NCBI GenBank assembly: GCA_009783605.1
Contig: WRDE01000177.1
Coordinates: 1-5,251 of the forward strand
DNA from: Oscillospiraceae bacterium
GTDB taxonomy: Bacteria > Bacillota > Clostridia > Oscillospirales > Acutalibacteraceae
Length of the DNA stretch: 5,251 nucleotides
Direction: 5' to 3'
The notes under the pieces were generated by a model. That model was not told where the DNA came from. It worked only from the letters and a program-made list of their open reading frames with translations, and made no database searches. Shown in pieces: positions 1 to 4,240 of the stretch. Position numbers and translations under genes: made by a program. How positions within the stretch are numbered: position 1 is the first letter of the stretch; each line of letters begins with the position of its first letter.

Positions 1-567
1 CCCGGCGGATGGGAAAAGTGGTCCGCCAATCCGGATGAATACATCCAGACGCCCGGCGGCAAAATCCCCCAAAACATGGATGACAACGGGCTCAACAGGC
101 AATACAAAAACCGGCTGCTCTTTGACCTGCCGGAATCCGAAAAGTCCGCCACGCTGCATATCCCCTACCTCTCGATGACGCGCCGCGAGAAGCCGACCTC
201 CTTCACCGTCCGGGTCCCGGAGGGGTATGATCCGGTCCCGTGCGACATCCCGATAAAGCTCAGCCTCGGCACGCTGCGGATCACCGAGGTATACAAGACA
301 GCAGCCGGCTCCTCCGACCGGGTAAGGGTGAAATTCGTCTTTGAAAGCCAGGACAAAAACGTGCTTTTCAACACCCTCGAAGCGATGACCACTTCCCCCT
401 GGTCAAAAGACCCCTGGCCGGCCGCCGGGGAACTCAACTTGGATGGCTGGTATCTGGAAGCGATCACCGCCCCGGCCTTCAGAGAAACAAAGGAAGTGAC
501 CTTCACGATCACCGACATCAACTATTACCTGCTCGGCGAATACGTGATCCCCTTAGACATCCAATAG
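1..567 (+). CDS. C-terminal part of an unrecognised beta-rich protein (5' end outside window)
   Basis: The reading frame is open from the first base and ends at TAG 565-567, so about 188 C-terminal residues are visible and the true start lies upstream. I do not recognise the family with certainty. The segment alternates short hydrophobic and polar stretches typical of beta-sandwich folds, for example LHIPYLSMTRRE, FTVRVPEGY, KLSLGTLRITEVYK and VTFTITDINYY. I see no membrane helix, no cysteine pair and no catalytic motif. The layout resembles the exported C-terminal domains of Firmicutes anti-sigma-like proteins of the DUF4179/DUF5643 type, but this is a weak resemblance and no function should be inferred from it. 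An internal ATG at 76 lies inside continuous coding sequence and has no convincing ribosome binding site, so it is unlikely to be the start. A strong terminator follows 10 bp after the stop, so this is the last gene of its transcript. Confidence 0.75.
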   Translation, partial: PGGWEKWSANPDEYIQTPGGKIPQNMDDNGLNRQYKNRLLFDLPESEKSATLHIPYLSMTRREKPTSFTVRVPEGYDPVPCDIPIKLSLGTLRITEVYKTAAGSSDRVRVKFVFESQDKNVLFNTLEAMTTSPWSKDPWPAAGELNLDGWYLEAITAPAFRETKEVTFTITDINYYLLGEYVIPLDIQ

Positions 568-576
568 AAGCCCCAC

Positions 577-626
577 AAAAAAACCCGGAACCTGTGCCCT
601 CCTCCACAGGTTCCGGGTTTTATCTT
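577..626 (+). terminator. Intrinsic terminator after the first gene
   Basis: A perfect 17-bp inverted repeat pairs 580-596 (ending ACCTGTG) with 605-621 (starting CACAGGT) around an 8-nt loop. The 3' arm ends in TTTT and is followed by a T-rich run to about 628. The A run at 577-583 gives a partial U-tract on the other strand too, so some bidirectional activity is possible. It isolates the upstream gene from hemW. Confidence 0.9.
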
Positions 627-653
627 TTACTTTAAGCAAAAATATGCTATACT
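626..653 (+). promoter_or_regulatory. Predicted housekeeping promoter of hemW with extended -10
   Basis: The -10 hexamer TATACT (648-653) matches TATAAT at 5 of 6 positions and is preceded by TG plus one base (645-647), an extended -10. A weak -35, TTTACT (626-631), lies 16 bp upstream and overlaps the T-tract of the preceding terminator. Transcription would start near 660, giving a leader of about 60 nt that is mostly the heptad repeat and the ribosome binding site. The call rests on motif matching only. Confidence 0.6.
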
Positions 654-664
654 CATGGCAGCTC

Positions 665-699
665 CTCGCCACTCGCCACTCATCACTCGCCACTTTCCA
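665..699 (+). repeat. Five-copy heptanucleotide tandem repeat in the hemW leader
   Basis: Five consecutive 7-base units fill this stretch. Copies 1, 2 and 4 are CTCGCCA, copy 3 is CTCATCA and copy 5 is CTTTCCA. The array ends one base before the AAAGGAGG ribosome binding site of hemW. Read as protein it gives a period-7 peptide (ATRHSSL-like), which explains a spurious N-terminal extension if an upstream ATG is chosen for hemW. It resembles the short tandemly repeated heptamers known from cyanobacteria in form, not in sequence. Its function is unknown. Confidence 0.85.
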
Positions 700-700
700 G

Positions 701-708
701 AAAGGAGG
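701..708 (+). promoter_or_regulatory. Ribosome binding site fixing the hemW start
   Basis: AAAGGAGG ends 10 nt before ATG 719-721. This favours the start at 719 over the in-frame ATG at 644, which lies inside the predicted promoter and would translate the heptad repeat. Confidence 0.85.
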
Positions 709-718
709 CGCACCCCCA

Positions 719-1822
719 ATGCCCGGCATCTACATCCACATCCCGTTCTGCCTGAAAAAATGCCCCTACTGCGACTTTTATTCGCTGCCGGACTGGGACG
801 GCGACCTGCTGGACCGCTATACCCGGGCGGTGATGGACACGCTGGCGGGATGGTCGCGAAGCGTCGCCTGTTCCGACACCCTCTATTTCGGCGGCGGCAC
901 CCCGTCCCTGCTGGGCGGACGACGCATCGCCGCTATTATCGAAGCGGCGGCGAAATACTGCGGATTGGCCGCCGGCAGCGAGATCACACTGGAAGCGAAT
1001 CCGGCGGAGGATCTCGCGCCGACATTGACCGCCTTCGCCGCCGCCGGCGGTAACCGGCTCTCTCTGGGGATGCAGTCGGCTTTGGACACCGAACTGGCCG
1101 CCCTCGGCCGCCGCCATACCGCCGACCAGACCCGCCGCGCCGTCTCGGCCGCCGCCGGCGCGGGCATCGCCAATCTGTCGTTAGATCTGATGCTCGGCAT
1201 CCCCGGCCAGACGCCGGCATCGTTAGAAAACTCCATCGACGAAGCCCTCGCGCTGAACCCCGCCCATCTCTCGGCCTATCTGCTCAAATGCGAGCCGGGC
1301 ACCCCGTTCGGGCAGCACCCGCCGGCAATGCCGGACGGCGACGCTGCCGCTGACCTGTATCTCGCCGCCGTCGAACAGCTCGCCGCCGCCGGCTATCCCC
1401 AATATGAGATCAGCAATTTCGCCCGCCCGGGTTTTGAGAGCCGCCACAACCTGAAATACTGGAACGCCGAGGAATATATCGGCATCGGCCCGGCCGCCCA
1501 CAGCTTTTTCGCCGGCACCCGTTCCGCCTATCCCCGGGATCTGGCCACCTTCCTGTCCGGCGGCCAGCCGCTGCCGGAGCCAGCAACCGATCCGCCCGCC
1601 GGTTCCGAACGGGAATACGCCCTGCTCCGCCTGCGCCTGACCGAAGGCCTGTCAGCACCCCGTTTCACCGCCCGGTTCGGCCATCCCCCGCCGGAACAGT
1701 GGTACCAAAACGCCGCCAAACTGCCGCACGAGTATGTCATTGTTGACAAAAGCGGAATCCGCCTGACCCCGGCGGGATTTCTGGTTTCAAATGTGTTGAT
1801 TCCCCGGATTTTATTTGATTAG
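719..1822 (+). CDS. hemW: HemW, radical SAM heme chaperone (HemN-like family)
   Basis: This is a 367-residue protein, about full length for HemW. The radical-SAM cluster motif is C11-x3-C15-x2-C18 in PFCLKKCPYCDF. It lacks the extra cysteine after the triad that marks true coproporphyrinogen dehydrogenase HemN (CxxxCxxCxC) and has D19-F20 instead. The HemW-type HNxxYW heme-binding motif is present as HNLKYW (243-248). Other family blocks are in order: GGGTP (58-62, SAM binding), EANP (92-95), GMQS (117-120), YEISNFA (229-235) and GIGPAAHS (255-262). A C-terminal winged-helix-like segment ends in LTPAGFLVSN. Known HemW proteins bind heme and a 4Fe-4S cluster and are thought to deliver heme to respiratory proteins; they do not oxidise coproporphyrinogen, though databases often label them that way. 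It acts in the cytoplasm or at the membrane face. I chose ATG 719 from its ribosome binding site and because homologues begin just before IYIHIPFC. No heme-biosynthesis gene is adjacent. Confidence 0.93.
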   Translation: MPGIYIHIPFCLKKCPYCDFYSLPDWDGDLLDRYTRAVMDTLAGWSRSVACSDTLYFGGGTPSLLGGRRIAAIIEAAAKYCGLAAGSEITLEANPAEDLAPTLTAFAAAGGNRLSLGMQSALDTELAALGRRHTADQTRRAVSAAAGAGIANLSLDLMLGIPGQTPASLENSIDEALALNPAHLSAYLLKCEPGTPFGQHPPAMPDGDAAADLYLAAVEQLAAAGYPQYEISNFARPGFESRHNLKYWNAEEYIGIGPAAHSFFAGTRSAYPRDLATFLSGGQPLPEPATDPPAGSEREYALLRLRLTEGLSAPRFTARFGHPPPEQWYQNAAKLPHEYVIVDKSGIRLTPAGFLVSNVLIPRILFD

Positions 1823-1831
1823 CACAGCAAT

Positions 1832-1869
1832 ACGGTGGGTTGCGCAGGTCGCAACGGTGTGTCGCACCC
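1832..1869. repeat. Imperfect GC-rich repeat and hairpin in the hemW-cysK spacer
   Basis: Two imperfect direct copies of about 15 bp both begin ACGGTG (1832-1846 and 1854-1868). Inside them GTTGCG (1839-1844) pairs with CGCAAC (1850-1855) across a 5-nt loop, and an outer GGGTTGCG can pair with CGCACCC with one bulge. No T-tract follows, so it is not a normal terminator. Its GC content contrasts with the AT-rich sequence that follows, suggesting an inserted interspersed repeat or its remnant. Confidence 0.5.
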
Positions 1870-1900
1870 TACAAATGGTTTTTACAAATTCATCTAATTT

Positions 1901-1924
1901 TCAATTATCAATTGTCAATTGTCA
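1901..1924 (+). repeat. Heptanucleotide tandem repeat before the cysK ribosome binding site
   Basis: Three clear 7-base units occur, TCAATTA (1901-1907) then TCAATTG twice (1908-1921), followed by a partial TCA (1922-1924). A looser unit, CTAATTT (1894-1900), may precede them. The array ends three bases before the GGAGG of the next gene, the same arrangement as at hemW although the unit sequence is unrelated. The last copy supplies the first base of a hairpin that includes the ribosome binding site. No good promoter is visible here: TTTACA at 1881-1886 is a fair -35, but nothing convincing lies at -10 spacing. Confidence 0.8.
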
Positions 1925-1935
1925 CCGGAGGTGAC
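1921..1935 (+). promoter_or_regulatory. cysK ribosome binding site within a perfect hairpin
   Basis: GTCACC (1921-1926) is the exact reverse complement of GGTGAC (1930-1935), with a 3-nt GGA loop. The Shine-Dalgarno GGAGGTG (1927-1933), 6 nt before ATG 1938, therefore sits in the loop and 3' arm. It both defines the start and may reduce ribosome access. The hairpin is short and its strength is untested. Confidence 0.65.
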
Positions 1936-1937
1936 CC

Positions 1938-2864
1938 ATGCTTATCCACTCCTTAGAGCAGCTCATCGGCAATACCCCATTGATGCAGCCCGACCGCTAC
2001 AGCGCGGCTCAAAAGCTGAAAGCGCGGCTGCTGTTGAAATTGGAATGCCGCAACCCGCTCGGCTCGGTCAAGGACCGGGTGGCGCTGGCTATGATCGACG
2101 AGGCGGAACAGACCGGCCGGCTGCGGCCCGGCGGCGTCATCATCGAACCCACCGGCGGCTCGGCCGGCATCGGGCTGGCTTTTATCGGCGCGCTGCGCGG
2201 CTACCGGGTGATCATCACCATGCCGGACACCGCCCCGCCCGACCGCCGGGCGCTGCTGTCGGCGCTGGGGGCCGAGGTGGTGCTGACCCCGGGCGCCGGC
2301 GGGATGAAACAAGCCATCGCCCGCTCGGAACAACTGGCCTCGGAGATCCCCAACAGCTGGCTCCCCCGCCAGTTTGAAAACGCCGCCAATCCCGACGTCC
2401 ACCGGCGCACCACCGCCCGGGAAATCATCGCCGATATCGGCAACGCCGCCGGAACGGTGGACATTTTCGTGGCCGGCGTCGGTACCGGCGGCACCCTGAC
2501 CGGTATCGGCGGGGCGCTGAAGGAGCGCTGGCCGGGCTGTCAGATCGCGGCGGTGGAGCCGGCCGATTCGCCGGTTCTCAGCGGCGGCCGGCAGGGCACC
2601 CACGCGCTGTCGGGGATCGGCGCGGGATTTCTGCCGCCGGTGCTGGACAAGCAACTCATTGATACCGTGATCTCGGTCCGCAGCGCCGACGCCTTCGCCG
2701 CCTGCCGGAAGATCGCCGCCGCCGAAGGGCTGCTGCTCGGCGCCTCCTCCGGCGCGGCCCTCTATGCCGCCACCGCCCTCGCCAAAAAAGCCGCCAACCG
2801 CGGAAAAACGATAGTGGCAATCATGCCGGACACGGGCGAGCGGTATCTGGGGGACATTTTTTGA
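1938..2864 (+). CDS. cysK: Cysteine synthase-family PLP enzyme with altered asparagine loop
   Basis: This 308-residue protein has the normal length of O-acetylserine sulfhydrylase, which makes L-cysteine from O-acetylserine and sulfide in the cytoplasm. Family landmarks are in order: LIGNTPL (9-15), the PLP lysine K45 in GSVKDR, QFENAANPDVH (145-155) with the conserved Gln, the PLP-phosphate loop GVGTGGT (180-186), the HxxxGIGAGFxPxVLD block (222-237), GASSGAA (268-274) and DTGERYLGDIF at the C-terminus. The substrate loop is unusual: instead of TSGNTG it reads T72-G-G-S-A-G77, so the positions equal to Ser69, Asn71 and Thr72 of Salmonella CysK are Gly, Ser and Ala. The usual ETMSxERR segment is also changed to DTAPPDRR (97-104). 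The gene may therefore use another beta-substituted serine or nucleophile, or be a slow CysK; the symbol is a family-level call. The base composition matches its neighbours, and no serine acetyltransferase gene is adjacent. Confidence 0.85.
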   Translation: MLIHSLEQLIGNTPLMQPDRYSAAQKLKARLLLKLECRNPLGSVKDRVALAMIDEAEQTGRLRPGGVIIEPTGGSAGIGLAFIGALRGYRVIITMPDTAPPDRRALLSALGAEVVLTPGAGGMKQAIARSEQLASEIPNSWLPRQFENAANPDVHRRTTAREIIADIGNAAGTVDIFVAGVGTGGTLTGIGGALKERWPGCQIAAVEPADSPVLSGGRQGTHALSGIGAGFLPPVLDKQLIDTVISVRSADAFAACRKIAAAEGLLLGASSGAALYAATALAKKAANRGKTIVAIMPDTGERYLGDIF

Positions 2865-2920
2865 GAATTCACAATTTTTTATTGACACATCTTCTAATTG
2901 GTTTGTGCAATTGTGTAGGA

Positions 2921-2997
2921 ACGCACCACAAAAATATGTTCGCCAGTCCGCAGACTTTTTTGTGCGGCAAAGACTGGCGAACATATTTATTGTGCGT
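2921..2997. terminator. Long hairpin terminator between convergent cysK and spo0A
   Basis: A perfect 17-bp inverted repeat pairs 2932-2948 (containing GTTCGCCAGTC) with 2972-2988. An inner stem pairs CCGCA (2948-2952) with TGCGG (2963-2967), and the outer arms continue imperfectly to about 2921 and 2997. On the minus strand the stem is followed by a run of five U, so it is a good terminator for spo0A. On the plus strand only ATTTATTG follows, so termination of cysK would be weaker. The T6 run (2956-2961) is in the loop. Confidence 0.8.
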
Positions 2998-3027
2998 GTG
3001 TTGGTTAGTGGTGTGTGTGCTGGTTAG
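2996..3027. repeat. Near-identical 13-bp direct repeat at the spo0A stop codon
   Basis: GTGTGTTGGTTAG (2996-3008) recurs as GTGTGCTGGTTAG (3015-3027), 12 of 13 identical. The second copy contains the spo0A stop codon (TTA on the plus strand, 3024-3026). It is probably a small local duplication; no function is evident. Confidence 0.5.
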
Positions 3028-3824
3028 CTGATTTTAAGCTGTAGCCTGAACTTATCCGAAATCATGGCGATGAATTCGCTGTTGGTGGGTTTGCCGCGTC
3101 CGTTGTGGATGGTGTAGCCGAAATAGGAATTGAGCACGTCCACGTCGCCCCGGTCCCAGGCCACCTCGATGGCGTGGCGGATCGCCCGTTCCACCCGGGA
3201 AGAGGTGGTCTGGTGTTTTTTCGCCACCGACGGATACAACCGCTTGGTGACGGTATTGATGATGTCCTCATCCTCGATCGCCATTAAAATGGCGTCCCGC
3301 AGATATTGATATCCCTTGATATGTGCCGGTACCCCGATCTGGTGAATAATCTCGGTGACCCGCATCTCCAGCGTATTGCCGGCCGCTGTCTGTGCCGCGC
3401 CGGTAAAGGCCGCCGACCCCTTGATTGCCCGGAGCGGCTCAAACTGCTTGCGTCCGCAGATAGCCAGTATCCGCTCGGCCATACCGTGGGCGTCGAAGGG
3501 TTTCAGGAAATAATAATCGGCCCCGGCCAGCATCGCCTCCCGCTCCAGCGCCGGATTGTCAAACCCCGACATCACCATAAAAATCGGCGGCGGCGACAGG
3601 TGCAGCCCGTGAATGTTGTGCAGTACCCCGATGGCGTCCAACTGCGGCAAAAACAGGTCCATGATCACGGTATCCGGCCGTACCGCCTGGATCCGCTCCA
3701 CCAACTTGCGGCCGTCTTTTTCGATCAGTTCCACTTCCAGCCCATGTTCCCGCATAGCCGCGGCGCTGGGTTGGCCAAAATACTCGCTGGTGTCGGCCAA
3801 TAACACCCGGATTTTCTTCTCCAT
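3024..3824 (-). CDS. spo0A: Spo0A, master response regulator of sporulation
   Basis: This 266-residue protein is full length for Spo0A. The N-terminal receiver domain (about 4-122) has the phosphoacceptor D56 in VIMDLFLP, S86 in VMSGF and K108 in FLKPFD. The first acidic-pocket residue is D11, but the usual second one is T12 (LLADTSEYF), which may weaken Mg2+ binding or phosphorylation. A linker of about 30 residues rich in Ala, Gly and Thr follows. The C-terminal Spo0A DNA-binding domain (about 152-264) is well conserved, with IGVPAHIKGYQYLRDAI, LYPSVAKKHQTTSSRVERAIRHAIEVAWDRG and KPTNSEFIAMISDKFRL. The recognition helix lies around 208-223. In known spore formers, phosphorylated Spo0A binds 0A boxes and switches on sporulation genes. 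ATG 3824 is preceded at 9 nt by GGGGAG. spoIVB, the usual upstream neighbour in Bacillus and Clostridium, is absent; the gene stands alone and diverges from a nucleotidyltransferase. Confidence 0.95.
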   Translation of the reverse strand: MEKKIRVLLADTSEYFGQPSAAAMREHGLEVELIEKDGRKLVERIQAVRPDTVIMDLFLPQLDAIGVLHNIHGLHLSPPPIFMVMSGFDNPALEREAMLAGADYYFLKPFDAHGMAERILAICGRKQFEPLRAIKGSAAFTGAAQTAAGNTLEMRVTEIIHQIGVPAHIKGYQYLRDAILMAIEDEDIINTVTKRLYPSVAKKHQTTSSRVERAIRHAIEVAWDRGDVDVLNSYFGYTIHNGRGKPTNSEFIAMISDKFRLQLKIS

Positions 3825-3833
3825 ATCTGTTTG

Positions 3834-3839
3834 CTCCCC
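3834..3839 (-). promoter_or_regulatory. Ribosome binding site of spo0A
   Basis: On the minus strand GGGGAG lies 9 nt before ATG 3824-3822. It supports that start, which also gives the usual MEKKIRVLLAD receiver N-terminus. Confidence 0.75.
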
Positions 3840-3901
3840 ATATTTCTTTCTTTGCCGATTCCGTTTTTGACGGGATCGGCGTATTTTCTGCCGGCGGGGC
3901 T

Positions 3902-3930
3902 ATATTACCACATTATGGAATTCAATGCAA
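3902..3930 (-). promoter_or_regulatory. Predicted spo0A promoter with extended -10
   Basis: On the minus strand, TTGCAT (3930-3925) is 17 bp from TAATAT (3907-3902). The latter is preceded by TGG, giving an extended -10. Each hexamer matches the vegetative consensus only partly (3 of 6 and 4 of 6). The leader would be about 70 nt. A sigma-H-like AGGA...GAAT pair nearby has the wrong spacing, so I do not call a sigma-H promoter. Confidence 0.4.
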
Positions 3931-3988
3931 TAGTTTCCTGTAAAATATTTTCGCATTTTGCGCCTTTTTCGTCCGACATTTTCCATTT

Positions 3989-4022
3989 AAAATCCGCCGG
4001 TTCCGCCGTACAAGCGGATTTT
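3989..4022. repeat. Inverted repeat with 9-bp arms, AAAATCCGC / GCGGATTTT
   Basis: AAAATCCGC (3989-3997) and GCGGATTTT (4014-4022) are exact reverse complements around a 16-nt GC-rich loop. Because the arms end in T or A runs, it looks terminator-like on both strands, yet no gene ends here. It lies about 60 bp upstream of the predicted spo0A -35. It may be a remnant of a lost gene's terminator or a regulatory site. Confidence 0.55.
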
Positions 4023-4030
4023 CGCCGTTG

Positions 4031-4047
4031 TATAAACGGGGTTTATA
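4031..4047. repeat. 17-bp palindrome TATAAAC-GGG-GTTTATA
   Basis: The 7-bp arms are perfect, with a 3-nt centre. The short centre and the position in a divergent spacer fit an operator for a dimeric repressor, but no regulator can be named. Confidence 0.5.
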
Positions 4048-4075
4048 GCAGGTGTTGTGGTATTCGCAAATTTTA

Positions 4076-4092
4076 TGGGAGATATTCTCCCA
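4076..4092. repeat. 17-bp palindrome TGGGAGA-TAT-TCTCCCA
   Basis: The 7-bp arms are perfect around TAT, so the site is symmetric at DNA level. It has the same size and layout as the palindrome 45 bp to its left but a different sequence. It lies about 90 bp upstream of the nucleotidyltransferase -35. It is a candidate operator; the binding protein is unknown. Confidence 0.5.
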
Positions 4093-4183
4093 CATCTTGC
4101 GGTCGACAGAATTCGGGGGGATTTTTAGAATGCCATATTCTCCATATGATTCATTTGTACGGCAGACGCATTTACTTTTTTAT

Positions 4184-4212
4184 TTGCACCAATCGTCTTT
4201 ATATGATATATT
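4184..4212 (+). promoter_or_regulatory. Predicted promoter of the nucleotidyltransferase, extended -10
   Basis: TATATT (4207-4212) matches TATAAT at 5 of 6 positions and is preceded by TGA (4204-4206), an extended -10. TTGCAC (4184-4189) is a weak -35 at exact 17-bp spacing. The start point would be near 4219, giving a leader of only about 20 nt, so the palindromes upstream act on DNA rather than in this mRNA, if they act at all. Confidence 0.65.
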
Positions 4213-4225
4213 TATACCTAATTAA

Positions 4226-4232
4226 GAAAGGA
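4226..4232 (+). promoter_or_regulatory. Ribosome binding site fixing the nucleotidyltransferase start
   Basis: GAAAGGA ends 8 nt before ATG 4241. The in-frame ATG at 4232 overlaps this site and would leave no usable spacing, so 4241 is the likelier start. Confidence 0.75.
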
Positions 4233-4240
4233 TGATCTAT

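Larger units (their letters stand above)
3825..4240. other. 416-bp AT-rich divergent control region, spo0A / nucleotidyltransferase
   Basis: No gene is supported here. The one long open frame in it has no ribosome binding site, no recognisable domain and a composition unlike the neighbouring genes. The region holds one predicted promoter for each flanking gene and three perfect inverted repeats, listed separately. The two 6-of-7 matches to the Spo0A box TGTCGAA (3972-3978 and 4102-4108, both minus strand) are about what chance would give. Confidence 0.6.

Noticed and set aside
644..718. N-terminal extension of hemW from ATG 644
   Set aside because: The ATG lies inside the predicted -10 region, and the extension merely translates the heptad repeat. 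The AAAGGAGG at 701-708 points to 719.
719..1822. Oxygen-independent coproporphyrinogen III dehydrogenase (HemN)
   Set aside because: The fourth cysteine of CxxxCxxCxC is missing and the HNxxYW motif of HemW is present.
665..1924. CRISPR array
   Set aside because: The repeats are 7 bp, tandem and without spacers; no cas gene is present.
1953..2984. A 343-codon open frame on the minus strand, antisense to cysK
   Set aside because: It mirrors the GC-rich cysK codons and reads as a low-complexity Gly/Ala/Arg protein with no domain. The plus-strand gene has clear family motifs throughout.
3920..3945. A sigma-H promoter for spo0A (AGGAAA and GAAT on the minus strand)
   Set aside because: Only 12 bases separate AGGA from GAAT, whereas the sigma-H consensus needs about 17 to 18.
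3972..4108. Spo0A boxes in the spo0A upstream region
   Set aside because: Only two 6-of-7 matches to TGTCGAA (3972-3978, 4102-4108) occur, about the number expected by chance in 416 bp on two strands.
3831..4235. A 134-codon plus-strand open frame in the spo0A / nucleotidyltransferase spacer
   Set aside because: It has no ribosome binding site or recognisable domain, runs through palindromes and the predicted nucleotidyltransferase promoter, and starts beside the spo0A ribosome binding site on the other strand.
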